In this document: piece after piece, positions 24,374 to 35,655 of the stretch
Layout of the letters: each line of letters begins with the position of its first letter
Numbering within the stretch: the stretch's first letter is position 1
Assembly: GCA_015680905.1 (NCBI GenBank)
Contig: CM027378.1
Span: 38,289,001 to 38,353,000, forward strand
Source of the DNA: Coptis chinensis
Taxonomy: Eukaryota > Streptophyta > Magnoliopsida > Ranunculales > Ranunculaceae
Length of the DNA: 64,000 bases
Reading direction: 5' to 3'
Notes under the pieces: generated by a model
Databases searched by the model: none
What the model was told of the DNA's origin: nothing
What the model saw: the letters and a program-made list of their open reading frames with translations, nothing else
Made by a program: the position numbers and the translations under genes

Positions 24374-25109
24374 GTCAGACTTTTATGTTGCCATCTTATC
24401 TCTTATAACTTCTAGAGTGATTTAAGGGCCTTCCATTGTCGGTTGACTTATTATTTTCGTTTGATACATTTTAGATGCAACATATTTTCCCAAACTTTGT
24501 GCACCAAACTGTTGTTTATATATATATATATGAGCATACAGCCTACTGCTTACCTGTCATTAACGGACTTTTAAATGATTAATTCTTAAGAAACAACAAT
24601 GTAGGCCTTCTATTTAGCCTTTTGTTATTCTTGTGTAGGTTTTAATTATCAAAATCAAAGCATTTATTACAATAATCTAGGAAGCACTAATAGGCTATTT
24701 TGCCCCATTGAGAAATCATTTAGGGGGAAGCAGGAGCAATAAAATCTTAGATGAAGTTATTAAGGTCTCGACAATCTTTCTTATGGATGTCCACCGGTAT
24801 GCCGCATTTGCCTTACCAACTCAAAGGATATGGCTTTTTGCTGCTGACATCAGGTAAAATCTCGAACCCCTTGGTGCTGTTTTTGTCCTTTTTTCATTGT
24901 CGGCTTCATTCTGGAGCATCGAAAGGTTTATCATTAATGCGAGTGTTCCTCTTGTAAATTTATCTCTTCTTGATATAGTTGCTTTTATCCAGTCTTTGAG
25001 GTTTTGCGTGCATAAATATGTCTCACAAGGACGAGGACAACGATCTTTGCCGAGATTTGGACTTTTCCCTTGGATGGTAACATCTAAGATTGTTACATTT
25101 TCTCGAATT
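24374..25109 (+). other. unidentified exon-like segment and flanks
   Basis: An exon-like piece at 24751-24852, with an AATCTTAG acceptor and a CAGGTAAAA donor, reads EVIKVSTIFLMDVHRYAAFA and then LPTQRIWLFAADI. I do not recognise the gene. The remainder is non-coding. Confidence 0.3.
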
Positions 25110-25520
25110 ATGTATTGTGAGTACTAACGAACAACAACACGGCGAAGAGTATGACAGAAAAACTACTGCAAGCAGGTTTCTTGATCCCCTTTTCTTCGGC
25201 AAATATCCACTTTCAATGCAAACCCTCATTGGTCAAAGACTACCAAAGATAACACCGAGATGTCCCAACGATTGGTGGGGTCGATGAACTTCATTGGCTT
25301 GAATCACTATACAATTTTATATGCAAGGAATGATAGGATTAGAATTAGGAAACTGATGCTGCGGGATGCTTCATCGATTCTCTTTGTTATTACAACTGTA
25401 AGATGCATGGCCTTCTCCTTCCTCCCCCACTTTGTTAGTTTGATAAAGCTCCATTGTGATACTGATTTCTATGTCTTCCATTATAGCTTCTCGCGGTGGT
25501 GTTGTGATTGGCAAAAAGGT
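25110..25520 (+). pseudogene. captured GH1 beta-glucosidase exons
   Basis: The sequence reads SRFLDPLFFGKYPLSMQTLI and then GQRLPKIT. After a shift near 25255 it continues EMSQRLVGSMNFIGLNHYTI and LYARNDRIRIRKLMLRDAS, ending at a GTAAGA donor near 25399. A short following exon gives SRGGVVIGKK (about 25487-25519). These are the WFLDPLFFG-YP and DF-G-NHYT segments of plant family 1 glycoside hydrolases. The catalytic Glu motifs (TFNEP, ITENG) are not in the fragment. It is a non-functional captured piece with introns, the most 3' host fragment I can identify in Helitron A. Confidence 0.75.
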
Positions 25521-26963
25521 ATGCTCTGTTATCTTCTTAGAGGGATACTATTTACATCGTAGTCGAGACGAAGTATAACAGTACAGATAAGTATATCTTT
25601 TATTTAGGCATGAATACTATTACTGGTAGTGTTTCCTGGCTCCTAAACATTCCCAACACAATTGTTCATTCGCCAGTCATGCTCAGACAAAGAATTCCTG
25701 TAAGAGAACTCCATCTTCTCCCTGGTATGTATTCTTCATCGACTGATTTTGGATTTCATTTAGGGTTCTAAGAATATACCATTAGTTGCTAATCCCTCAA
25801 ATATACTCATATTACTTTCTCCAACCGGTTGCTCTCATGTATAGCCCAACAATGTATTGTTTCTTGCTATACCTCCTCACATGTATTGGATGGTGTTACA
25901 TATGCAATTGATAAGGACTGTTTACGTTATGGTTCGAATCTGATCGATTAAAGCGGTTGTGATGGCTTCTAACACGACTCTAATAACTTTACTTGGGGTA
26001 TACAAGACAGATTTGATCTTCTAACCCGGAGAATGGCTATCAGTTTGCTAAAACTGCAAGATATAGTTACTCTGGATATGAAAAAGAAACTTTTGTACAA
26101 AGACTTCATTTTATAAGCAAATGAAAAGTTCTTGAGTTTTGTTGTAACAGATTGATCTAGCTTGCCTGCCTAGGAGGCTTTGCCAATGTAATGTGTTTAA
26201 TCTTTTCTATTTATTTACGTTTATAATCCCTTAATTTAGTTTCATTATTTAATTTGGATTTGCTCTTTATCGATTTTCCAAAGTTGTCCTCAAATGGTTC
26301 GCTAGCTCACGATTGATTTCATAAGTTGTTTGTTGGTCATTTCCAAATAACATATGTCGTATATGCTAATGTTTGCAAATCATATTGACACAGGCTATTT
26401 CTTTCACGAGAGTAAATTCCCACATAGGCCACGCATTTGAAAATACAAGACTAATGGCACAACTAATATAATAAGCACATCCTTTTTTTTTCAAGTCTCG
26501 GCAAATTAATTTATTTCTTTTTTCTTAATAAGCTAGGTGCATTTGATGCTGAATACATAATCATTGGATTTGCCAACATAAATTTAGGCTATCATAACAG
26601 CGACATAGCCTTTGTATTGTTCTTCTTTTTTGTTCTTTTTTAATTTTGCAAGATTTTGTTATGCTTCTTTTGTACCACCGCAATGTGTGTGGCTGTCTTT
26701 CTGTATGTTTTTGTATTAGCCTCCTATCAATAGTGAGTTAAATGTTAGTGATTCAAATTACTTAATCCAAACCTTTTATCGTCTTTGCCGCTACTTATTA
26801 CAAACTTGCCAGCGAAGTACTATCAAACATGAAATTTGATTTTTTTGGTATATGCTCTCACTAATTACTCATTTGATTTCCTTGAATAAATTGAGCACCA
26901 ACTTTTAGTAAGTCAATTCTGTTTTCAATTAATACATACTATGCAAATGCATTCAATATAATT
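25521..26963. other. 3' region of Helitron A, no gene seen
   Basis: AT-rich, with scattered short ORFs and no family resemblance on either strand. Confidence 0.35.
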
Positions 26964-26982
26964 AACCCTAAACCCTAAACCC
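26964..26982 (+). repeat. interstitial telomere-like repeat
   Basis: TAACCCTAAACCCTAAACCC contains about two and a half units of the plant telomere sequence CCCTAAA. It lies about ten bases upstream of the Helitron A terminal hairpin. Confidence 0.8.
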
Positions 26983-26992
26983 GAATAACAAA

Positions 26993-27021
26993 CCGTGCCA
27001 TACGGCACGGGTTATACCTAG
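26993..27021 (+). other. Helitron A 3' terminus (hairpin plus CTAG)
   Basis: Perfect 7-bp stem CCGTGCC/GGCACGG with a four-base loop, a spacer of seven bases, then CTAG and a following T. This is the diagnostic Helitron 3' end. The next base starts another Helitron. Confidence 0.9.
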
Positions 27022-27923
27022 TCTATATAATAAAACAACTTGGTTTTTAAGCACTTTGTGTAAAGCTTGCATCCAACGGCTAAAAGTTTATATAATTAGT
27101 ACATCTGACGATTAATAGTACAATTAAGAGTTAATAATAAATTGATTTTAATTAGAAAACAAAGACCAAGTTGATTTTAATTAGTAAACAAAGACTTTAA
27201 AAAAAAAACAACAACAACAACAACAACCCTTCGTTTGAAACAAACGTACAGGAGACTCCATCACCAGAAACTCAACAAGGGTGATTCTTCTCCATTGCTC
27301 CAAGTTCTCTCCACCGCTCCAAGCTTCTTCAACAAGTGGTAGTGATGTGATTTCACATATTAAATTGTATATTAATGTGTATACCTTTAACACTCAATCT
27401 TCTCTGCATATTGCCTATACCTAAAACATTTTTCTCTCTGTCTCGATGTATTCTCTCATCTCTAAGTTTAGCGAGGGCTTCCTTCCTCTCAACGAAATAA
27501 TTATATTATATTTTTTTCTACTGATTTCATATGAAAAAATTGCTTTTAGTTAAAAATTGATATTTTGTTCTACTTTCATATTACTTAACTTATCGAACTA
27601 GGTATTTAGTTACTTTTTCTTTGAATGGTTGCTTTGCTAATAATGTAGGCAGCCGCACATAATTATAGAATAAGTTGGATTGTGATTTGTAATTGATTTC
27701 GGCGTTATTATATGAACTATGTATCTACGCACCTCACATAGTCCCTATTACTTACAGTTTAACTTAGCATGGTATGGATGATGATTCCCATGGATTCTTT
27801 GCATTCCGTAAACATAGGAGTGAAGGTTGGCAATGAGTGTATTTCTATTAAGTTTCATAGTTTCCATAAAAGGTGCAATTGTGTAATTTTTGAACCTTTG
27901 TTCACACTTCATAAGAACAAAGT
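27022..27923. other. 5' part of Helitron B, no gene seen
   Basis: After the 5' terminus comes an AT-rich stretch with an (AAC)n run at 27209-27226. No conserved coding sequence was found. Confidence 0.35.
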
Positions 27924-29181
27924 TATAACACCCCGTTTATTTTCTTTATTTTTCCCTATTTATTAAGATTTAAAAAGTAATAATAATATTAAAAAGAAAA
28001 AAAAAAGGATAAAGATAAAATAAGATAAGATAAAAACGTGGGAGAGTTAGAGGGGTTTGGTTACAACCGAACTCTCCATCTTTGTTAGTTTTTTTTTTGG
28101 GTTTTTGAAATACAAGAGAAAAACAGAGAGACGTACAAAAGCGAAAAAAAAAACAGAGAGAAATAGTTATTGCTGGAGAGTGCTTGAAAGAGAAAGGGGT
28201 GGAGGAAAACAACACTTTGATGTCAGTTTTTGAGTTCGCCGGATTTCGAGTTTGTTACGTAAACAAACGTTTTCGCTTTTCAATTAATTCCGGTGAGTAG
28301 TCTAAACTTTTTATTTAAATATGTATTTGATTGATAATCATATGATTTTATTAGTTATTTATTTATTTTATTTATTGGAACCTTGTGATGAAAATATTGA
28401 TTTGTTCAAAAAGATTTAAATGGCATTCTGAGTTGCAAACTAAAGTTTCACTTTGGTTAGGCATAACTATTCATGGGTATGGTTTCTGTGGTCAAGGATG
28501 GCCAACATAATAGACCAACGTATTTGATTTTCTAGACCAAAGTATTGTTATAGCAACTGGCGTCAAGCTTCTTTTTATTTTTTGATTTCATGTGACCCTT
28601 ATACTCGATCACTCCACAGTCTGAGAAACTCCAACGTAAAGTGTTCTCGGATTTGAGCTAGTAAAGCACTATAAGTTTGAGAATGCATAAACTTTTAATA
28701 TTTATAAACGTAGAGATCACTACTGGTTCTTCTGCCGTTTGAGTTGTCAATACAATTTTCATTAGGAAACAGGCATCTACTCCCAGAGGTCACCTTCTAT
28801 TAACTTTGGTTTAAAAGGGTTACAAATATAATAGTTAATTTAGGCGAAGATGGTTCTTGTAGATATTGAACCCCTTTTTCATTATCATCCATGGGAATAG
28901 CCACTAAAAGCCTTGGTCTTAATCTTACAAAAGAGATAACAGATACAACGAACTAGATTAATTAGAATCAATACTTGTTACTAAAAGCTGTCCCATATAC
29001 AATGAGAAGTAGACGGTGATATGCACTTTTCTTATTACCTTGAACTGTTATGCACTTAGATTAGATAATTAGGTTCTATTGTTGTTGAATGAGTTTAGCT
29101 ACTGGCGCAAGTTATCTTTTTGATATATATGTGGATGGGTCGATCTAGATGGTACAGTCGGTATTAAACCCTTATACCAAT

Positions 29182-29613
29182 CATAGTACAAAATATCCCG
29201 ATATATCGCGATATTTGGGGATATCTATCCAGATTTCAGAAAAATATATATAAATATCACGATATGTTAAGAGATATATACAACTGTAAATATCGGTGAT
29301 ATTTTGACGATATTTGCGATATTTGTGATATTTGGGGATATTTTACGATATTTTGAGATATTTAGTGATATTTTGTACATATAACAATTTTATTTAATAT
29401 TTACCATTATATTTTAAATAAATATAAATAATGTATCATGATATATCAAGAAATATCCACAATATCCACGATATTTGTCGATATTTTGGATATATCCACG
29501 ATATTTACATGTGAAACAATGTCAAATATCCCCAAAGAGAGGGATATATCCACGATACATATCCAGAAATTGAGTATCGATAAATACCCATATCCTGATA
29601 TTTTGTACTATGG
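29182..29613. mobile_element. MITE with internal CGATATTT repeats
   Basis: Terminal inverted repeats start CATAGTACAAAATATC and end GATATTTTGTACTATG. Direct TACCAAT flanks it on both sides (29175-29181 and 29614-29620). Inside, the motif GATATTT or its complement recurs many times on both strands. A 7- to 8-bp duplication would fit a hAT-type origin, but the superfamily is uncertain. Confidence 0.8.
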
Positions 29614-29689
29614 TACCAATTGACTTGCAGTACTTTAGATATTCTCTTTTAGATGTCAGAAAGTATAAGCTTAGCGATGGTATGATTTT

Positions 29690-30330
29690 CGAGCTCAATT
29701 TTGGTTTAGTTAGAGTTTGAACTAGTTTTGTTTGAAAACACGAAAAAGTAAGGTCTGGAAGTCTGCTTTTCAACCCAATCGACCTCGTCGCATTCCGAGG
29801 TTTGTGGATATGGTTACGGTGTTCGGAAGTTAGCACATCAGAATTTTCTGACTGCAGAAATCAGGATCTATGCCTATTTTCGAACCACGTTTTCACATAG
29901 TTAGGTTCCGATTCAAACTCTCTCGCCAAAACATGAAAGAGTGAGTTTTCTGAGTCTTCTTTCCAACCCAGTTGGACTCGACGCATTCCAAGGTCTATAG
30001 AGACAGCTATGATGTCGGAAAGTTTGGTTGACTGAAAACAGTGCGTCAGAATTCCGTTTCTGTGCACTGTGTTCGAGTCCAGTTTTCAAATAGTTATAAT
30101 GAGAGTTAGTATTTTTGTAAAACATGAAAGAGTAATTTCTGAGAGTCTTCTTTTCAAAGCAAAAATCCTTGTAGCGTTTGGATACCTATGGAATGAGTTG
30201 TGCCATTCGGAAGATAGTCCGTCAGAAATCTAGCTTGCTGAAATTAGGATTTTTACCGTTTTCAACCTAAGTTTTCTCCGAGATAGAATGACATTGGGAC
30301 TTCGAGTTCTACATGAAAAAGTAGGTCTAC
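29690..30330 (+). repeat. about 190-bp diverged tandem repeats in the LTR
   Basis: The phrase AAAACATGAAAGAGT or close variants recurs near 29735, 29928, 30119 and 30308, a spacing of about 190 bases. Each is followed by a CTTTTCAA or CTTTCCAA and a GTCAGAAT-like phrase. Copies are strongly diverged. Confidence 0.65.
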
Positions 30331-31322
30331 ATATCCTACTTTCTAAATAATTGAGTTACATGTCTTTTGGATGAATGTAGGAAAAAATATAGCATTGACA
30401 AGTTGGCTAGAAAACCTACTGGGTTATCTTTCTTGTGCATGAACCTGTTTTGGAAAATATGTCTAGTAATGAACTAAGAGTCTCTTAAACTCTTTTTAGG
30501 TGTTTTATATAGTGTTTGTAGTCTACTTTTAGACTGTTGTTTTATTTGGAACCGACATGGTTCATAAGATCATGTTTTTTTAGAATCAAAAGTAGAAAAA
30601 TATCCATTTATGAGTTTTTGGATTTAAAGGTTCATAGTGTATCTCTAGATATGAAACTTTATGTATATGATTGTAGGAGTATTTGAAACTTATTGTATGT
30701 GATTCTATATAGTATAAATTGTGGTTTTACTTAAAGGTACATACAAGAATGTTGATATTTATTGGTTAAGAGCTACGTAAGGCTTTATTCTACTCTTGAA
30801 AGATTGGATACGTAGGCAGCCTTATGTATAGGTGCCTTCACTATACTATATACTATATATTAGTTATTAGTTATTGTAATAACTATATGTGAACAATGTT
30901 AGTACTTAATTGTGTACGTGATTGTGGTTGTTTAAAATGTATTCACGAGACATTTAACTAATGCGTTATTCCTGATTGAACCTTTTGATATCTATGATTT
31001 ATATAATTGATAATGAGGTGAGTTGATTAGTTATTGTGTTTGGAATATATAGTAATGAATTATTGTTTGAGACGATGTTTGTTTGGTAATGAAAATATTA
31101 TAATAAATGAGAACTCTTGAGTGTTAAAATCCGGTGTAAAAGTGTCCGATGAAATTTTAATGTGTCGCCCACATCTTTAGATCTCTCCACACCTCTTTGA
31201 TGAAAAGAAATGAAATGAAATGTTTATGACTAATGATGTCATGTGAAAAGCCGCCTTAGAGAGGAACTAAGGCATTCGCCTTGCGGGTTGGCTATATTCC
31301 TTGAATGTACGGGAATGTAGGT

Positions 31323-31545
31323 GGGTATTCCTTGAATGTGGTGGGAATGACCCAAGATATTCATTGAATGTGTCATGAATGACATGTTAGTGTTATGATG
31401 GGTATTCCTTGAATGTGGCAGGAATGACCCAAGGTATTCATTGAATGTGTCATAAATGACCTGTTAGTGTTATGACGGGTATTCCTTAAATGTGGCGGGA
31501 ATGACCTAAGGTATTCATTGAATGTGCCATGAATGACCTGATATT
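31323..31545 (+). repeat. 77-bp tandem repeats, three copies
   Basis: GGGTATTCCTTGAATGTGG starts at 31323, 31400 and 31477, an exact 77-base spacing. Copies differ by a few substitutions. Confidence 0.9.
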
Positions 31546-31816
31546 TTGTCATGCCCAAAGGAGGCTTGGTGATTTTGTGTATGAGAAGCCCAGAGATGGC
31601 TATGACTCACAAGTTACTAGTTTACAAGATGAAAATATGTTTCCTGGAGGCGATATTCCCGCTTGGGACATATGTCTTGTAGTGGTACTCGGTGTGAGTG
31701 AGGCACATGGATATGTGTGATTTGGCAAATATGTGTAGTGAAAATCGTGGAGTAGGAACTAAAGGTTTGGCTGTGTTTTTTAATAAATGAGTCAACGAGA
31801 TAATTAATAACCAAAG

Positions 31817-32290
31817 TAAAATATTGATTTTACGTGTGATGGAATTATTACATATGATGTATATGATATCTTATGATAAATGTTTATGTGGTTTATGTGA
31901 GTTGATACTCACGAGGGATGAATGTACTCCCTGGTTGTGACTTTTTCCTCGTTCTCATAAGTAGACGAGTGATATTAAAGTAAAACATTGATTTTACATG
32001 TGACTGAGTTATGGTATATGAATATTTATGTATTATAATATACATGATTTCTTACAAGGAAATGTATACGTGGTTTGTGTGAGTTGATACTCACGAGGGA
32101 TGAATGTACTCCCTAGTTGTGATATATTCCCTCGTTCTCATAAGTAGACGAGTGGTTTTTAAGAAAAATATTGGCTTTAAGTATGAGTGAGTTGTTGGAT
32201 AATAGTCGTGATATATTATGATAGGATGCATATAATTTCTTACGAAGGAATATGAATATGGTTAGCGTGATATGATGGATATAGTGGTGT
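31817..32290 (+). repeat. about 182-bp tandem repeats in the LTR
   Basis: GAGTTGATACTCACGAGGGA occurs at 31899 and 32081, each followed by TCTCATAAGTAGACGAGTG. A third, degraded copy of the leading part follows to about 32290. Confidence 0.8.
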
Positions 32291-33154
32291 GATATGAATG
32301 TTAGTTAATATTGGCGATATATTATGCAAGATTATATATACCCAAGATGGTTACAGTGAGAGTAAAATAGATATATACTATAAATAATTACATTTGGGAA
32401 ATCTAACTTTGTTTTGCAGGAGGGTAGGACTTACTAACTTTTTATGCAGAGATGTTGTCCTACCCTAAGATGACGTGCTGGCTTAAAGGTAAAGTATATC
32501 AAACTCATATTTAAATAAGTTATCATATGTGTATGTAATAAGTGGAATGTAAGTGCGCGGAAATTATATTGTGAGTTATTTTGGAAAGTGAGAATGATGA
32601 ATATTGTTATATGAGGTTTTTTTTTGGAAATGTATATTGGGGGTTGAAATATTACTTGGGAAGAAACTACGTACCGTGTTGAGAAAACGGAACTAACTTG
32701 TCTTCCAAGTTGACATGATTGAATAGTATATTTCTTTATTCGAAAGATATGAACGTATTGCTATTTTATATTTAGTCTTACTCATACTAGCAAATTCAAT
32801 TTGCTGACCCATGTTTGCTTTGTTTTGCAACGTGGGTGTGTTCTTGGAAACATAGATGGTGGAGTGCAGTGGATGAGGACACGTGATTTGGAGTTGCTCT
32901 TAGAGTCTTTTGGTGTAAGTTTTTCTTAAGTGTACGGTTTTGTTTTGAAACAGATGTAATAGAGTGGTTTAGTAAATTCTTGAATTTGTACATTAAGAGT
33001 TGTTCTTTTGGTTTTAATTTGATCTCATATTTTAACATCGTGGTTGATAATGGGTTATTAGGGTTTTGTTTCATCCTGGATTTTTAGAAGATGGAATAGG
33101 GTGTGGATAATTCCCTATTTTTAATTTTCTAGAACTTTGGGGTATGACAAAAGT

Positions 33155-33629
33155 TCTATTAGGAAAAATTGTTTTGTTGTTCAAATTTTTGGTTATTGTT
33201 CTGTTATGTAGTTCTTTGTTCCTAACAATTACACCTATTGAGAGTGATTATATTTTTACATCAAGTCATTAACAGAAAAAACCGATATGATAATATTCCT
33301 GGAGGCTTTTCAGAGCATATATTGTGTCCATACCAAGCAAATTGAGATGATTGTGCACTATGTTTCATTCTATAAATGGTTATCATGTAGAAACATCATC
33401 TTTTGTCACAAAGTTTACTTCTAGCCTTCATTAGGCTGAGTAGAAAACTAATATTTCTTGTTTTAAGCTGTTCATTGATCTTTAACATTTAGTTATCTTC
33501 TACTGAAAGTGTCTTCTTTAACTTTTTGCAGTCATATTTATTTTGTTTTTTGCTCAACAAGCCATTGATTATCAATATTTTGTAGTCTGCCATGTTAAGT
33601 TCTCGTAAAAATTTGATTGTTTTCCATTT
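33155..33629. other. Helitron B sequence right of the solo LTR
   Basis: AT-rich and without recognisable coding. It leads into the exon-like block at 33640. Confidence 0.3.
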
Positions 33630-33639
33630 TCTCCTCAGC

Positions 33640-34330
33640 ATGGATAAGACACAAACTACTTCTACCAGTGAACGTGCTGCATTTGCTGAGGTATTTTTTC
33701 AATTTTTTTTTCTTTTATTCTTACATGAATTGTAAAACTCCACAATCTATACAATGTTTGTTTTATGCTTACATTAATATTGTTAATTTTTTTTATGTAT
33801 TTAACCTTTCACCAATTACAAAATAAAGGTTATGAACAAATTGTTACATGAAAACCATCAAGTCCAATCAGCTCATGAGGTTGTCGAGATACCTTCACGG
33901 TCAACTCTACTTAGTGTTACTCCTTCTATGCGCAAGTTGGCTCAACACACAAGAAGATAGAGAGCTCATAAGTGCTAATTCGTCAACCTCAGAAATACCT
34001 TCACATCAAGTCCAATCAGCTCATGAGGTAGTAGTCACACCTCCACAGTCAACTATTACAATTATTCTGACCAAATTATTGTTAAGGTATATATGTATTA
34101 TATTGCCATATATACAATGTTTGTTTTCTGTCGTACGTTAATTTTGTGATGTACAGGTTATAAACAAACAATTGCATGAGAACCACCAAGTCCAATTAGC
34201 TCAAGAGATTGTCGTGACACCTCTACAGTTAACTCTTGGAGTCAGTCCCACCAATGCTTTCATACCTTTGCAACTTTCTAGGCACAAGTTGACCCAACAA
34301 TATAATTTGCAATCTACTAGAGTTTTTTCA
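33640..34330 (+). pseudogene. triplicated exon-like block of unknown host gene
   Basis: A first exon-like piece (MDKTQTTSTSERAAFAE, from 33641) is followed by three diverged copies of one exon. Copy 1 from about 33829 reads VMNKLLHENHQVQSAHEVV. Copy 2, partial, near 33990-34060 includes HQVQSAHEVVVTP. Copy 3 from about 34156 is VINKQLHENHQVQLAQEIVV. Acceptor-like AG sites precede copies 1 and 3. Copy 1 continues with LLSVTPSMRKLAQH. The gene is not recognised. Stops between copies make it non-functional. The arrangement suggests exon duplication within the captured sequence or a repeat-bearing host gene. Confidence 0.45.
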
Positions 34331-35628
34331 TCTTGCTTAAGGGTACTCTAGGTAGTTAGGTTATGCCAAAGCCTACCTAAGCTTCTAAAGCTCTGCCTAT
34401 ACCAAATCTGCTCTTAATAGTTATCATAACACATTACATCTTAGATCATCATCTTAGATCTACCCCTTTACGTTCATGCAAATAATTTACATATAAAAAA
34501 TATTTTCTAATGGAAATAGAATGTGTTTTCATCCAATTCTTATGCGAGTCTTTAATTCTTAGTTTGATTGTCACCTTATTACCTTCTTCTTAGCAATTCA
34601 CTTATGCTACCCCGTCGACTTATACCGACTGGCGACTACAATCCACCATATTCCTTGAGAAAGCTAGCTAGAGTATTTTTTATTTTTTTATTTTTTTTTT
34701 TGTATCAATCAACTTTACAATCTAGAATGGAGCCTCTAAATTAGTGTATGATTGAACTTATCATAAACTTAAAATAAGTGTTTTAGCAGGTTATCTCACA
34801 CAAGGAATGGACTCAATTTTTAATACTTTGCATGACTTTGAGATAATGTAATTCAAAATGTTATTAGTTCAATAGTACCATGTATTTACATTGTGGAACG
34901 TCCAAGATAGGAACACCAATTCATCTCAAAATTTCTATTGTACATTAGACACCAAAATATTTGTATTGGATGCTCACACTCTTTCTATCAAAGGTGTATG
35001 CACTAGAAAGTTAAGGAGTATGCATGATCAGTGAAGACTAAGCACTACTATTTTTGTGGGGTATAATTTGAACATTGATTAACTTTGGCCATTATTTAAT
35101 TGGTTGTGTGATGATGCAAGGAATCAGATGAATGTGAAATGAAGCCTCTCTATTTTTCAACTTCAAAATTACGAATGAATAGCATTGATCAATAGAGAAA
35201 CCTATCCATACTTACCGTTAATCTATGATGCTTATTAGTTAGATTTGCATATGGTTTCATGTGCCATCATAACTAATGTGGGTGCTTACTGTATATTTTT
35301 TATTCTGTGTAGTTTGAATTGCTTGCTAATAACGATTTGGAATTTTCGTTAAGTTATTGTCATAGTTCATAGTGTTGCTATGAAATTCTTTTCATTGTCT
35401 TCTTAGACATGTTTTGAGTTGTTGTATGCTTTGAAAAATGAATTTATAAATAACTAAACTGGCACATTGTCGTGTGAAGTTATTTAGAATTCTTATGACA
35501 CCATACATGTTCATTTCAAATGTAAAAAAAGATAGGGAAACCATGCCAATTTTTTTTAAAATAAATTGGTGTAAAATGGTGTTTAAACATACGTTTGATT
35601 CAATAAATTCACCCATAATAACAATCGA
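34331..35628. other. 3' part of Helitron B, no gene seen
   Basis: AT-rich sequence ending in CACCCATAATAACAATCGAG just before the terminal hairpin. No coding signal. Confidence 0.3.
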
Positions 35629-35655
35629 GTGGCATCGCCACGGGTTAAATTCTAG
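35629..35655 (+). other. Helitron B 3' terminus
   Basis: GTGGC-ATC-GCCAC hairpin (35629-35641), ten-base spacer, CTAG (35652-35655), then T. The preceding ATTCACCCATAAT is shared with the end of Helitron C. Confidence 0.85.

Larger units (their letters stand above)
3941..27021 (+). mobile_element. Helitron A, large Rep/Hel- and RPA-encoding Helitron
   Basis: The element is defined on the right by a Helitron 3' end: the stem CCGTGCC/GGCACGG (26993-26999 and 27004-27010, loop of four bases), a seven-base spacer and terminal CTAG (27018-27021), followed by T. Inside are the two proteins expected of an autonomous plant Helitron, RPA (3941-8104) and Rep/helicase (about 11168-16228), in the same orientation. 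Fragments of PLAC8, VDE-related, DHQD-SDH, RGLG and GH1 genes are embedded. The left end is unresolved, so the RPA start codon is used as the leftmost supported base and the real element is longer than 23 kb. Composite origin, with one Helitron inside another, cannot be excluded. The many lesions in Rep/helicase suggest it no longer moves itself. Confidence 0.75.
27924..33149 (+). repeat. 5.2-kb solo LTR with AAAGT target duplication
   Basis: The left end TATAACACCCCG and right end GGGGTATGACA are near-inverted and match the common plant LTR termini TGTAACACCCC...GGGGTGTTACA with a few changes. Direct AAAGT flanks the unit at 27919-27923 and 33150-33154. Neither a primer site nor a coding domain lies inside, so this is a solo LTR left by LTR-LTR recombination. 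Its size is in the range known for Ogre-like Ty3/gypsy LTRs. It contains a MITE (29182-29613) and three tandem arrays. Confidence 0.75.
27022..35655 (+). mobile_element. Helitron B, non-autonomous, enlarged by a solo LTR
   Basis: It begins TCTATATAATAAA immediately after the CTAG of Helitron A. It ends with a GTGGC/GCCAC hairpin (35629-35641) and CTAG (35652-35655). No Rep/helicase or RPA coding is present. Removing the 5.2-kb solo LTR at 27924-33149 leaves about 3.4 kb of Helitron sequence, including a triplicated exon-like block (33640-34330). The ends resemble those of Helitron C. Confidence 0.8.

Noticed and set aside
18221..24414. Isolated CTAG sites (for example 18218, 22678, 24173, 24409)
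   Set aside because: No hairpin precedes them at the right distance, so they are not accepted as Helitron 3' ends.
25051..25075. RDLDFSLGW reading near the GH1 fragment
   Set aside because: Superficially like a GH1 segment (DFQLGW) but out of order and followed by a stop. Treated as chance.
29195..29600. GATATTT-rich stretch considered as a CRISPR-like or satellite array
   Set aside because: Units are not regularly spaced and it is bounded by inverted repeats with a target duplication, so it is a MITE interior.
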